Positions 22,288-34,954 are shown, numbered from the stretch's first letter. The stretch is DNA of 64,000 nt from Escarpia spicata (GCA_963995525.1 OZ023210.1:21745913-21809912), one strand, 5' to 3'. Translations and numbers: made by a program. Notes: generated from the sequence alone by a model not told the origin.

Positions 22288-22859
22288 GTCTGCTGTCTTG
22301 GGGTCCATTTTTGATGTAATGTTCATTTTTGGAAATCTAAAAAATTTGCATAAATGACGCTTGATATGTACTAATCAAATCCAGATTGACACGCCACTTG
22401 GGGTTCGTTAATACCCCCTAATTAGCATAAACCCAAAATGGCCGCCGCCGATATTATGGACTTGACATCGTGGAGACAAAATTATGAATTTATTTTATTA
22501 TGGCATGATCTGATTTATCATGCAGTACGTCTAACATTGATGAGATGAATAGCTCCAAAGTATGTTGTACTGGCTAATTTAGGCAAAACCCTTGACCTTT
22601 GATGTTGATGAAAACCTTGATAACGAAAAGATCGATCACGCCTACCCAACACTATCATCGGAATCGGCTTATTATTAGTTGAGATATGAAATATGACCAT
22701 ATCGTATTTTTGCCTTTATCACTGGCGGACATTTGGGATTTATGCTAATTACGGGGTGTTAACGAATCTCAAAATGTGTGTCCTATATCTGGATTTGACC
22801 ATTACCAAACTTTGTAATTTCTTCCAAAAATGAACATTCATAATCTCAATACAGCAGAC
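22288..22859. mobile_element. MITE with about 150-bp inverted repeats and TA target site
   Basis: The ends are GTCTGCTGT... and ...ACAGCAGAC, flanked by TA on both sides. The arms 22288-22450 and 22715-22859 share ATGTTCATTTTTGGAA, ATCAAATCCAGAT, TTCGTTAA.ACCCC and TAATTAGCATAAA. There is no transposase. A TA target fits the Tc1/mariner group but is weak evidence on its own. Confidence 0.7.
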
Positions 22860-23256
22860 TAATATGCATTGTAATATTTCAGTGCACCATGCAAACTAGT
22901 TATCTGGTCCACGATGTCCGATCGCCTATCAAGATCAAGATCGGGAAAAGAATTAGGATCGGGGCTCCTACAAACAATCTCAGTTGCCATCTCCAATCAT
23001 GCGCGACAACACAATTTACATCCGTGATATATACATTTATGATTATAGTTATGTCGACGCATACGCATGGTTGTGTTACTAGCGAATTGTTTGAATGTTT
23101 GTTAGTAAAGGAAACGAAAATAATATTTATTGAAATATCACATAAATATATTAAGGTCGACCCATTTTCTAACTAGGATGATCAGGTCACTGTTTCTTAG
23201 GTCACGTTTCGTTCGTTTCAAATTTAATTATATATTATTTAATAGTGCTGTCTTAC

Positions 23257-23466
23257 CGTGCGTCCCATACACCTCCACTTCGCAAAGTGAGAGGTGCTGA
23301 GATTCAGTTGATGTCCTCCTGATGTGGACAACATTGCCGACGGCTCCTGGCACGCACGGGAATCGTCTAGTCTCGCCATCTATCAGAGGAATATGGTATA
23401 TATTTGCGCATCTCGACATTTGTTTCTGCTTCCAGACTTGTATTGCGATGTGACGTAGCAGTTTCC
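23257..23466 (-). CDS. FTP domain, second-half exon (divergent sugar-site end)
   Basis: A 210-bp exon with acceptor AG above 23466 (TTCCTAACAG), donor GTAAGA below 23257, and phase 1 at both ends. It begins GKLLRHIAIQVWKQKQ, so Leu stands where the second binding Arg is expected, with an Arg two residues later. SRCANI and RRFPC supply the internal disulfide, and LSLCEVEVYGTH closes the domain. By order it pairs with the first half at 27533-27760. That first half has lost the His too, so this unit keeps only one of three ligand residues. Confidence 0.85.
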
Positions 23467-24328
23467 CTGTTAGGAACGCAACAATAACATAAGTTTGCAT
23501 CAACATCAGGTACAGCAGTATGTGAAGGTATTGTACTGATATTAATGCGACTTGGGAATATGTGCCTTACAAAAGTAGATATATCACCATTTACTACAAA
23601 CACGCTATCACACGCGCATGCAATGCCGTGCATGCACACACACACAAATACTACATTGCTGTTTATTACGCTTGGCACCACACCACACAAGGTGTTATTT
23701 GATGTTTAAAACTTCATGTTAACCTTTTATCGAACTTAACTCTTTACTGCTGTGGGCAGACAATTTGAAGATGGCGGCCAATTGTAAATTGTATTGTGTG
23801 TTGCTTGCATTAAAATTTGGTTATCTCGACAATTTATTTTGACACTAGTGGCTAGATATAAAGGTAATCTAATACATGACTGTGTTAACTAACTGATGTA
23901 GAACTGTGTGCGTGCGTCTGTGTATATGTGCGTGCGTGCGTACATGCGTACGTGCGTACGTGCGTGTGTGCAAATACCTATGTAATAATACAATAAACCA
24001 CCACTTACATTTTAATAATAACATTTTAATATAGTGATTTTGTTTGATGATTATTACTGTTTGTTAGGTCTTTAACAACCATTTTCAAAATGTGTTCATG
24101 TAAGAAATGCTTGTAATCCACTTGGAACATGTTCACGGGAAAAGGTGGACAAGTATCACAGAGTCAAAACATGACACGTCATTTTTTTGGGGGGATGTTT
24201 ATGAATTTAAACGTACGCACATGCACTACAGGAACATGCTTGACTTGAAGCTAAGACACACAAATATGCATTGTACATGTTTTATGTTGGTCGATTCTAG
24301 TCATACACATTGACACTTGAAAGTTGAG

Positions 24329-25065
24329 AAGTCAAGTGACTGAAGTAAGCAACCTATCAGCCAATTCCACGTCATACATCATAACATACTGAGTGGACCA
24401 CAAAGCGAGGTTCGACTGTAAACGGCTTCAAATATGTTAAGTGCTCCCATATCATAGTGCTATTCCCTCATCTGGTATTGACATGCTTGTAATAAAGCAT
24501 TTGTTAAAATACATTAATCCATTTGAGCACTAACGAAGTACGAGCATGTCCATACTAGACGAGAGAATAGCATTATTATACCGGATCACTTAAATGTTGT
24601 TTATCGCATATTAGTATTTTTGTTATTAGTATGCTTTTGTAATGTGCCAAATATTGATGTAAAAATCTGCTAATAAATGCTTTTTTATTTATGTCATCTA
24701 TTTAGTATGGTGACATGATGAGCTGTTTCTAGTTTTCAGTCTGTCATCGTGGCAGTCCCACTAAGGCCGGTGTCCCCCTCGATGGAATCTCTTAGGGTAG
24801 GTGCTAAGAGGATAAATTAAGTACCATTTTAAACAATTAACAAAGTCAAAGATAAATAAAAACAAACAATTAAACATGCATTAAATGAGTAAGAAAACTA
24901 AATGAAGCAGATGAGGGAATAGCATTATATTATGGGAGTACATCAATTATTTGAAGGCGTCAATAGTCGAACCTTGCTTTATGGTCACCTCAGCACTACA
25001 TGTATGGTGTGGAATTAGCTAAGACTTAAAAGACCCTTGCTCACTTCAGTCACTTGAACATATAT
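24329..25065. repeat. nested foldback with about 150-bp arms
   Basis: The left arm 24329-24478 is inverted at about 24906-25065. Shared words are CAAGTGACTGAAGT, CCACA.AGC.AGGTTCGACT, CTCCCATA.TA and ATAGTGCTATTCCCTCATCT. It lies inside the TTAA element. The interior has no coding sign. Confidence 0.6.
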
Positions 25066-25149
25066 TTGGAATGAAAACACTACATGTATGGTGTGGAATT
25101 AGCTAAGACTTAAAAGACCATTGCTCACTTCAGTCACTTGAACATATAT
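24994..25149. repeat. tandem duplication of a 72-bp unit
   Basis: 24994-25065 and 25078-25149 are identical except for one base (gacccttg versus gaccattg), separated by 12 bp. It extends the right arm of the foldback. Confidence 0.9.
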
Positions 25150-25282
25150 CACGTTTTAATTAATGCTATATCCTTTTACCACCTAATCTTATTGCCTATG
25201 CATTATGCATCACGGTTTTAGCAATTTATTTTTATTATCATTTATTTAACTAGCTTGTTTTAATATTTATGTATTAATCTAT

Positions 25283-25352
25283 TTTAGCGCCTCTGAATGA
25301 ACTTTTGTCTAGAATTATGGCGCTCTACAAGTTGACATTATTATTATTATAC
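25283..25352 (+). repeat. solo L2-like LINE 3' tail
   Basis: GCGCCTCTGAATG ... GGCGCTCTACAAG followed by an ATT repeat, matching the tail words of the L2-like copies at 21.2 kb and 31.65 kb. No coding part precedes it. Confidence 0.55.
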
Positions 25353-26899
25353 AAATTCACAATAATACCATGTGTACTTGTATGATTTATTAAAACAACT
25401 GTAGCTGCATACAATCGTGTTCTTTATTGTGAATAATTTTTTATTTGTAGTTTATAGTCTCCTCTCATAGGCAATAACAAGATAAAAATAAGTATATCGT
25501 TATACAATTAGTCAAGTTCAAATTAAAATGTATCTAAAAGACAATTAAACAGATTAAATTAATAAGTTTTATTTATTTATTACATTTATGCCAAATAATT
25601 GAAATGTCAATTCTACTATATAACAACATCAAAATCACTATATTAAAATATTGTTAGTGGTGATTTATTGTACATAGGCATATTGATCTATCATTGTTTG
25701 CACACATACACCCACACAGTTCAACACTAGCTAGTGTATTCGACTATTCGGTTTACATAGCCACTGGTGTATAAAAAAAATTACATGAATAAGATTTTAA
25801 ATGAGATAAAAAAAAATTCCACGGATTATTAGCAAAAACACAAATGGGTAACTTTTATTAACATATTGCCTACACTAGCTTAGGACAAGGTGCTTTAGCC
25901 TACCCTGGCTTATGCCTTAGCAGTCCGAGTATGCAATTGACAGACGTTTCATTACACATTCTGTTGTGCTGGGTTGGAATAATTACCAGTTATCGCCCAA
26001 AAATAATCGCAGCATAACATATTAAAAGTAGCATTCTGAAGAAATCATCCATGGCAAGTCTATGAAGAGTGTGAGTTCGTATTTCACTGTTACTGACTTC
26101 AAGTTCATCTTGTCAGTCGTCTTTGAAACTCGGTCTTGGCCGCGCCGTCGTGACAGCCCGGCTGATTAGACTGTTTTTTGTAGCCAATATCCGAAGTTTC
26201 CACTGATCGTGTGCACATCTTGTTCCGTGTTCTTCACATTGCACGATAAATGTGAGATAGTTTACCATTATTCTTCATATGACATGGCTCACAAATTAAT
26301 TAGTATGTGGATATGCTATTGTTTACGTGTATCCAGGTGTAGGCGAAAGTATTTGGTTCATCACGGCGAAAAGATTAGCAATAAAACATGTCGCGGGGAT
26401 GTAGGGGAGCAGTTAATCCAGGGTGTTCCCTTAGCGTTATCAATGTGATTAAGGTACAAAATACAATAAACTTATAAAAATTAAACAAGGTGTGGACGGT
26501 GCCGCGATCAACAAGATGGCTGCATATATACTACGAAAGTTGGATAATAAAACTCTGTGATCGTTGCCAACACTACTGATGATGTATATACATAGATTTC
26601 TGACTCGAAATTAGTGGAAAACGATCTCAATTAAATCCACCAAATGCTCGCGATGTCGGTGTTCATTTTGGCGAACGCAACTCTTACATCCTTCCAAATC
26701 AACTCTCTTAATTCACAAAAGCAAGCCATTTTTGCAAGATGGCTAAAGCACGTGTATTCTTGACCTTTATAGAATAGAGGTCACCAATTTGACCTGGCTA
26801 GTTAGTGTAAAAGAAGGATCTGATCGCGCTAAACGAAAGGCCTAGGAGAAGCTTTCGTGGGCGGTTTTGGACAGCTCTGCGCACTAAAGAGTTAAATAG

Positions 26900-27525
26900 T
26901 CTACATATACAGCTTTTATATGAAACCAATCAACTCGAAAGTTTAAATAGTTTAATAAGTCCGAATAATACGTATCCAAACGGTTGTTTAATTATGCGGT
27001 TTTATCCCACAATATGTTATCACTAATTTAGTGTCTTTATCCTATTATTTCAAATTAATTTAGTGAAACTCAAACCTACCTGGACTCCACTATACACCAA
27101 GGACATTATAGTGTCATCATTACATCGTCTTGATATATTTGTTCCGGCTATCCATTTAATATGTGCTGCCATTTCTTTAGAATTGTCCACATTGAGAACA
27201 AATTTAGAGCAAAACACTGGCTTGACTGTTGGTTGTAGTTGCAAATGGTTAGTTTTGTATTACATTTTTTGGTGCCTAGGCCGCACGATATACTTGTTTC
27301 CCTTTCGTGTGTCTTATGAATGAACATTATGTTTAATAAACATGTGTAATTATACACATTTGAAAAGCTTAGTTGAAATCAGTAAGATTTTGTGGATCCC
27401 ATTTAGTAATTTTATCGTGAAATACGCATCACCAGTCCCTCGTTTTTATAAAACCGAATCTGTGGCACATTCCAACTGAACGTAACAGTCTCATCGGTTG
27501 TAAGTCGGTGACGCTTAGTTGGACA
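26900..27525. other. non-coding stretch, nothing recognised
   Basis: Overlapping frames of 60-86 codons on both strands, without any family feature. Confidence 0.4.
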
Positions 27526-27532
27526 AACTCAC

Positions 27533-27760
27533 CCACACCGTCTGCTCGGTTAGTTATGATCACCTCCTTGATTAAGTAGACGGTTTGAAGGTCAACCTCC
27601 CACCAGGCAGCCACTTGTTGGTTTGTATTAGTGCAGCTCTCCTGAGCAAGAACGCTGTTTCTGTTGCCATCCACTGCGTTTTTAGAGGCATACTTCGTGG
27701 TTGACGACATCTTTGTAGGTTTCCCAAGAGCCAGATTAATTAACTCCGTGTCCTCAGTCA
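27533..27760 (-). CDS. FTP domain, first-half exon (His replaced by Asn)
   Basis: A 228-bp exon with acceptor AG above 27760, donor GTGAGT below 27533, and phase 1 at both ends. It shows LINLALGKPTKMSS, KNAVDGNRNS, ESCTNTNQQVAAWWEVDLQ and TNRADGVG. Asn replaces the fucose-contacting His; the calcium-loop residues and the first Arg (NR, followed by AD) are kept. It pairs by order with the second half at 23257-23466. Confidence 0.87.
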
Positions 27761-27764
27761 CTAC

Positions 27765-28043
27765 AATGAATGACGAGTCACTTTAAATGAGAATTGAAAC
27801 AGAGGCGTGTTATGCTATATATTAAAATATGTACTATATATATATGTATCAATGACAGAAAATTACGAATCTATGAAACAAACTGAAAAAACTGAATGGC
27901 TAGATGTCTTAATCAAAATGATGACCTCATTTGCAAACATGCAAACTAACGTATTAAACATAACATATTTAAAGTATTGAAATGTAAATTTGCATAACAA
28001 CATATGTATTATATATATATATAATTATATTATATATATATAC

Positions 28044-28075
<32 letters not shown>

Positions 28076-28475
28076 AGCGTTAGTTTGCGTATATACAAAT
28101 TATGTCTCATTTTATCACACTAATTGTTACCTAAATTGATTCCTCGTGTCCCAAAACTAGACTAGCATTGCTTAGACACTCAACATGGTTATTAAAACTT
28201 AGAAGTACAGAAATGTATATTTAGACAAAACTGTTGTTCAATGGTGGACCAAATTCAACACTAGTACCTACCGGTACATGTTAGGTGAAGGATTGGCTTC
28301 GCTTCCCCAACAAGAGAGACAACGGGCTCACTACTGAACCTGCTGCTTCACTGACTGGAAACATCTACCGTGGAGCGCCTGACTGGGGTAGGTACAGTAT
28401 ATTAGAATATACGCTCAGACACAACCATGCTGGGCCCAATAAGGGGGCATACTTTTTTTTAACAACATTTAGTAA
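27765..28475. other. spacer with TA microsatellites
   Basis: TA-rich runs occur at about 28010-28072. Otherwise no recognised content; the 65-codon frame at 28285-28482 is not recognised. Confidence 0.5.
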
Positions 28476-28477
28476 TA

Positions 28478-30024
28478 TTTAACAAGATTGCCACCCAGAG
28501 AATTGACTGTAGATGGCGGGTGGCCAAGGAAGCCTTTTTGACTTATCGAGAATCAAACCCTTTTATCTACGTGTATCCCGCCCTTCTGAGGTATAGTTCG
28601 ATTTTATTTTTAAACATATTCATGCTACTAGCACACACACAATTAGCAGATAATCTGTTCCATTCATTTACAGTCCTTTGAGAAAATGAAAACTTTCTTA
28701 TATCTAATCTATACTGCTTCCTTACTAATGTAACTTCATATCATCTGGTCCTTCTCTTTCTTAACTGAGAAAAAAATATTTCTATCAATATTTTCATAAC
28801 CTTTCAATATTTTAAACAATTCTATCTGATCTCCTCTCAATCTCCTTGTCTCTAGTGTTGTTAAACCACATCTTTAGGCGTATTTCATAACTAAGATCCC
28901 TCAGTTTTTGTATAATTTTGGTTGCTCTCCTCTGTACTCTTTCTTGCAAATATATGTCCTTCCTGCGATATGGCCTCCATTACAATATTCTAAATGAGGC
29001 CTAACTATTGTTTTGTACAACGGTATTATTATTAGTTCTTTTTCCTTATACGCTATATTTCGCCTAATTAATCCAAGGATTTCCATTTGAAGCGGCAATA
29101 CCGCACTTCTCTGAAACCTTCATATCAGCACTAATGGTTAACCCTAAGTCCTTTTCTTTTACAGTAGTACTTAGTACAGAATCTCCCATAGTATATTGAA
29201 CATCTTCGGTCCCATGTCCTGTGTGGAGGCATTTACATTTCCCAAAATTGAACATTTGTCATTTTTCAGAACATTTGATCAACCTATCAAGGTCATCTTG
29301 TAAATGGTGTCTATCTCCATCACTGTTAATATTCACAATATTTTAATCCTTCTAATCACTTTTGTATCATCCGCAAATGTTAACACTGCTTGTTATATGA
29401 TCGTCTATATATATTAAGAATAATATATGACCCAACACTGATCCCTGTGGTACCCCACTCAAAATCGATTTCCAGTTTGAAGCCTCGCCATCAACTATTA
29501 TCCGTTGTCTTCTGTCAATCAGCCATTTTTTATTCAGTTAGTTATATAATTTCCTATGCCATGGGCCTTTAGTTTAAGTAGTAATCTTTGATGTGGCACT
29601 TTGTCAAAAGCTTTTTGAAAATCTAAGTAGATGATATCTACTAGTTATCCCTCATCTACCCACTTAGTGATGTCTTCCAAAAAACATATTTGTGAAGCAT
29701 GAACTCGCTTTTAGAAACCCATGTTGAGATGGGTTTATCAAGTTATGTTTAACAAGAAAATCCACCATGTGATCTTTAATTAGACTTTCTAATAAATTGC
29801 AAATGACCGATTTTAACTCACTGGTCTATAGTTCTCCGACTTGTTTCTCGAACATTTTTTAAATAACGGTATGTATGCTTCTTTCCACTCTAAAGGAACC
29901 ACTCCCTCTTCTAATGACAAGTTGAAAACTGTTGCAAGAGGTATGCTAATTTATTCTGCAATTTCGAATACTAGTTTGGGCGGAATCCCACCTACTCCAG
30001 GTGATTTATTATCCTTCATAGTCC
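28478..30024 (-). mobile_element. CR1-like LINE copy 2, 3' part (reverse transcriptase)
   Basis: This is the minus-strand downstream part of a LINE whose upstream part resumes at 31683. Readable pieces, from high to low coordinate: the HGFLKAR.S region; the DFQKAFDKVPH region near 29600; SVLSGVPQGSVLGHILFLIY around 29420-29470; LTFADDTKV (palm Asp pair) near 29375; TVKEKDLGLTISADMKVSEK near 29100-29165; LGLIRRNIAYKEKELIIIPLYK and IVRPHLEYC near 29000-29080. The 3' end lies at about 28478 with GGCAATCTTGTT, shared with the 3' end of copy 3 at 55392. Stops and shifts throughout. Confidence 0.82.
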
Positions 30025-30028
30025 TTAA

Positions 30029-31153
30029 CCCTCTCGTGGTCAGAACGCCCGAATCAACCCGAGTATGCCTCACGGCCAGAACGCCCGAATCAACCCGAAT
30101 ACAGGGGCACATTTAAACTGGTACCGCGAAACAGTGTCATCCAATAACGGCAATTTATTTCGGCAGTTAGCATATAATAATATTGAAGTTTCACTGAGAA
30201 GCATCAAAAGTGAGATATGATGGCGATTTCAGTGACTAAATAGCGCCAACCACCAAGCGGTTTTGTAGTCGAACGCAGCGACACACAATTTCCGGTCCCT
30301 CTTTTACGCCACGCAGTGAATATTTTAATAGGGATTTTCAGCCAATGAGATTAAAGTTTAACATTTGCTGCGGGCATAAACATGGAAGCACCCAGGAGTT
30401 ATTCCAAAACACGCGTCCGCAGGCGATTTCTACGATTAAATGCTAACTTTTGAGCGGTCTATTTTGTTGTAAAAAAATATTAATGCGCCGCGCAACGAAG
30501 CGGGTGGTGTTTTTTTTAGCTTTGTTGTAATTCTCGACATTGTCATTATGTCGAACTCCAGTAATTCGGACTTTGATGGGATTTTCCAATCGAGTTCATA
30601 ACGAACGCTGCCATCGAAAGGGAATGTTTTGTATTATGATTACGCATTTTAAATATAACACAAACTTAATAGTTTAGACGGGATGACGGCTATGATCACA
30701 AAGAACGCCATTTTGTATAACATCTTGAAACTACATGCACTCTGAAAAACTTAAATTATTTCAGTTTTATTTACCATAGACATTTAATTAGTTTTCCATT
30801 CTGTAGCATAGTAATTTGTAAACATTTCATACGCAGCATGTAACCGCTAATTATTAATGAAAAATATTTTTAAAAATGAATTGTTGAAAATTATTTAAGT
30901 ATTTTATTTTTGTCAAAATTTAGCAATTCATATTTGGGTAGTAAATTTACATATATGTCACATGCTTGGCTAGTTACACCAGGAATTAGTTCTTCAAATG
31001 TAGTGAAAATTTTACTTGAGTCGGATCAATTTTTTTTTTTTATTTGCATTCATGCAACCCGAGTATATCACATGATTCACTCACAGCACATTCTCTCGAT
31101 TTAATAGGATTCAATAACAGGCACATATTTGCATTAATCTGGCCTTGAGAGGG
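30029..31153. mobile_element. piggyBac-like MITE, copy 1 (1125 bp, TTAA flanks)
   Basis: Exact TTAA at 30025-30028 and 31154-31157. The ends are CCCTCTCGTGGTCAGA and, inverted at the right, CCCTCTCAAGGCCAGA. Just inside the left end are two direct copies of CAGAACGCCCGAATCAACCC, and an ACCCGAGTATATCACATG block lies near the right end. CCCT termini with a TTAA target are typical of piggyBac. There is no coding sequence. Nearly identical to copy 3 (59034-60159); copy 2 (49422-50548) is more diverged. Confidence 0.85.
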
Positions 31154-31157
31154 TTAA

Positions 31158-31682
31158 TATAAATCTTCACTTGTATGCTGACGACACACAGGTGTATATC
31201 ACTTTCATCAACTGACACACAGACATCTCTGTCAACTTTAAATGACTGTCTCATTGACATCTTGCTGTGGAAGCAAGTAAATTTAAACTAAATCCAGATA
31301 AAACTGATATAATTATTATTGGCACAAAACAACAACGAAACAAGGTTGTTAACTACTTTCCAGTTAAATTACTTGTTAATGATACATCACAATGACCAAG
31401 CTTAATATCGGCAAACGTGCTTTTTCTGTAGCTGCACCCAAAATCTGGAATAAACTCTCTATCGCTTTAAAATCATCTGAGACTGTAAATATCTTCCGTA
31501 AAAAACTAGACTTATTTATTTGAAATTGCATTCCCATACTAACTTTCGGCGGTCCCTTGCTCTATTGACGACTCTTGCTTGTCCCTGTTAACGATTTTGC
31601 CCAATGGTTCTTGTATGTTGCGCCTCCGAGCTCAGATTCCGGGGGATTTAGGCGCTATAGAAGTTTGTCATTATTATTATTT
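31158..31682 (+). mobile_element. L2-like LINE fragment with internal deletion
   Basis: Starts NINLHLYADDTQVYITFI, then a broken stretch with KFKLNPDKTDIIIIGTK. It jumps (deletion) to NIGKRAFSVAAPKIWNKLS and ends KKLDLFI. The 3' tail has GCGCCTCCGAGC, TTAGGCGCTATAGAAG and an ATT repeat, as at 21.2 kb. It lies in the opposite sense to the CR1 copy it interrupts, and its left edge abuts the TTAA of the MITE. Confidence 0.75.
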
Positions 31683-34075
31683 TCTTAGCTACCATTTCCA
31701 GGGTTACAATTAACTGTCCTAAATAGGTTTCCTGCTATTACGAATCCCTCTGATATTATATTTCCAGCACTATCTTCTAAAGGACCGACCTTATCCTTAA
31801 CTGTCTGTTTGCTTCGAACATACGCATAAAAACTCTTGCTGTCATGTTTTATATTACAAGCGTATTTGTGTCATAGCTTCTCTTTGGATTTCTAATTTCA
31901 GCCGTAGCTTGGTTAAGTACTTTTTTGTAAATGTTGTGACTTCCACATCATTTGTTTGTACTTAATTTTTCTAATGGCTTCTTTTGATAAGTGTTTCTCT
32001 CTGGACCGTTTCCCTTGTTTTTTTCAAGGGAACAAATTTATCGACAATGCACTCAGTTTCATTCTTTAAGATATTCCAGCATTCTTTTGCTGTCTTATTC
32101 TTGAGTGTATTATTTAGGTCTATCTTTGCTAAATACTTCCTCATGTCCTGATATCTTACTTTGTGTAAATGTCTTCTGTACTGCTTTTTACTATTCCTTT
32201 CTGATTTTACTTTGATTGTAAAATGTATCTGGTTGTGATCACTACGCCCCAGTGGCTAAAATATATTGAGTTGTTAAATAATTCATTCTGTGAGGATAAA
32301 ACTATTTCTAACATATTCTCACCCCTGGTTGGTTATAGCACATGTTGAGAAAGGAAACTATCTTGTACCAAAACTAAAAATGTGTGGTCGTCACACCACA
32401 TACTCTGTAGAAATATCCATTCTATATGCCCATGGTTAAAATCCCCGTAATAATTCAGTCCTCTTTGCTGACTTCCCTTATAGCATTTTGAACTTTTTCA
32501 TTTTCTTCTATGCTTATGTTTGGACTTCGATAAACTAACCTAACCGTTAACGTTGAGTTTCTTGTAATTATGTTACACCAAACATCATCTTCGCAAGATG
32601 ATTGTCTTTCTAATTTTATTGGAAAAAGTCTTTAATATATAAAATAACTCCACCTCCTCTTTTATCTTTCCTAAACATTACATATCCTGTCAGTCCCAAT
32701 TCGGCATCTGATATATCGGTGGTGGCCCATGATTCGGTTATACCTATGTGAGAGTCAATATCTTCTACCATAATGATTAGTTCATTTCTTTTGTTTACTA
32801 TACTCCTTGCAATTAAGCAAACACATTTATATCTAGCTTCAGAATAGTTTTCTAGACTATTGTGCTGTCTTTATCTAGCTATGCTTCCAGTTTCATGCTT
32901 CCCTGTGAGTCCCCCCAGCGAACCTAGTTTAAGTAGATGCAACTTGTCCCACTGTTAACAGATCGCAGCAAGTTCCATAAAAAAAAGGTGGACGTTATCT
33001 CTCATGTACATATCTTCCATCCCAATCACGTACCCCCCAAAATCCTTGAATCACACCCCCCTCTTCTTCACACATCTGCTCAAGTAGTGCATTGATCGCC
33101 ACCCTCTAGCAGTTTCTATATGTTGCCCCCTTTCCTCCCATTACTGGCAACATTCCTGAGACAATAGTATGTGCAACTCTTGTCTTTTTTAGCTTCCTCA
33201 CTAACTGACCATACTTCTGTACTGCCCCAGTTGTTCCCTCCCTGTTTGCATTGTGTGTTCTTACATGTACTAGTATAGACCCTCCGTTGCCATGCCCCAA
33301 TACCTTCTCTACCCTTTCAGTCACATGTTCTATCCTATCCCCCGGTAAGCAAACAACGACGTCCTCCCCCTCGCTTAGTGCCTTATCTGTCTTTCTCAGA
33401 ATAGGGTCGCCCATGAACACCCTCTCTTTTCCCATTGCCCCCTCAATCACTGCCTCAGATTAGCTCCTTCTCCGGTTTGCATCTGTCTGGTTGTTGTCTT
33501 TCCCCTGCCGTCGTCTCTCCTCTCCATTCTCTTCCGTTCCATTTTATCCTGACGCTTTTTCTTGTCACCTTTCCTCATGTCATCGTCCCTTTTATGGAGT
33601 TCTCTTCTATCACTTTTACTCTCATTTCCTTTCGTCCCTTCATCCTCCTTCCTTCTCTACGGTCACTTTCTCCCCTGTAGCCTTCATGTATGTCACGTTT
33701 TTTGTCGTCGATTCTCCAATTTATTCCCCTCCAATCACCTTCCCTCCTCTCACACTCCTTTCCTCAGTCTTCTTGCCACTACTCTGCTCCTTCAGTCTCA
33801 CAGTATTCCCAACTCTCTCCCTGTCGTCTCTCTCTCTATTCCACCTGTCTCCTTGTTAATTATCATCTCCATCCCCTTCACAATATCTGTCAACCTAACT
33901 ATCTCCTTCTGCAGACACTCCAACATCCCACGCACTGAAAGGTGAATCCCTCCTCGTTGGTTTCTGCCCATGACTTCCCACAGCCAGACAAGGCAAAATC
34001 CACCCAGCTGTGGCAGTGATCGCACACCAAGTGTCGCTTTGCCTTGACTTGTCGATTGCAAGGCACCATATCAGA
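31683..34075 (-). mobile_element. CR1-like LINE copy 2, 5' part (ORF1, endonuclease, start of reverse transcriptase)
   Basis: From 34075 downward: the ORF1 head MVPCNRQVKAKRHLVCDHC, SWVDFALSGCGKSW and FTFQCVGC, a C-x2-C ... C ... C-x2-C zinc-finger-like arrangement. The esterase part (33106-33450) has VFMGDPILRKTD, where Pro replaces the usual nucleophile Ser of GDS, and VHVRTHNANREGTT. The endonuclease region is read at about 32200-32830 (GDFNHG-like and SDHN-like words), and the start of the reverse transcriptase near 31690-31800. Many stops. With 28478-30024 it is the most complete LINE of the window (about 3.9 kb without insertions). Confidence 0.8.
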
Positions 34076-34079
34076 ATGT

Positions 34080-34950
34080 ATTTAATAACTTAACTAACTT
34101 ACTCTACATTAACACATTTGATGACATCGACTGACACTCAGCTAGGTTTCAGTCGGAAGTATGGATACAGCAGACGACTGATATCGTTCTGATTGAACAG
34201 CCCGTCCATTATGGACTAGTAGACGGTTCGTTTAGGGAGCGGGAGTGTCTGTGTAAAGCAGGCTTACAATAGTTTGGCTGTGCAAAACTGCAGTTTCGGG
34301 CCAATTCTTAAAATCGTACGTTCATATACACACATACATACATGTACATGCACACCTCGCAAACATGCACCCGCAAAGGCCCAAACAAATCCGTTTTATA
34401 CATATCCAACACTAAAGATACCATATTTAACTTTTTTGCGAAATTCATAAAAAAGTACAACATTGTCAATTTTTCCGTTCGTTTGGATCCACTATACGAC
34501 TTTTTTGCTTTGCACAACCACGATTGAGCCGTAACCATGCTTCACTAAAAGGTTTATTGTTTTGAACATTTTGTTCTTAAAATTACGTATTACGGCAATT
34601 CTTTTTCCCCTTACAAAATGGTATAAACATGTAGATATTACATTCGACGAAGAATCACTGTTATCGCATGCATCCTGTGCCGGTTTCAATGTGCACCTTG
34701 TAGTAATATTTGTTAACGATGTAGGAGGAAAACTGGGTGGCTTTTCGACGGGGTTCGGACGAAACCATATGATTACGGGTATGTTATGGGTGCATTTACG
34801 GTTGGCCTGATAAAATAGCAAAGCAACAGTCAATGTTGCTTTGCAATTTGTATATAATTTGTATTAATAAAACCAAATCACAATTAACTACCTACATGCA
34901 GTAACTAATTAATTCAATGCCTGTTCAAATTCAAACATGTCTACACCATC
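34080..34950. other. spacer, nothing recognised
   Basis: Frames of 60-113 codons occur on both strands at 34308-34833, without any known motif or splice signals that I trust. Confidence 0.4.
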
Positions 34951-34954
34951 TTAC

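Larger units (their letters stand above)
23740..26891. mobile_element. TTAA-flanked element (piggyBac-like target), 3.15 kb, non-coding
   Basis: TTAA at 23736-23739 and at 26892-26895 flanks ends CTCTTTACTGC and (reverse complement of the right end) CTCTTTAGTGC. Both terminal regions are found again, in reverse order, at the ends of a shorter element at 43822-44830: about 80 bp at one end, and about 300 bp at the other, including the block GAGTTGCGTTCG and CCGACATCGCG. That identifies them as two ends of one family. TTAA target duplication is the hallmark of piggyBac. No transposase is readable, so it is non-autonomous. It contains a nested foldback and an L2 3' tail. Confidence 0.6.

Noticed and set aside
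34308..34833. Frames of 60-113 codons on both strands
   Set aside because: No motif or splice support; composition is that of the surrounding AT-rich spacer.
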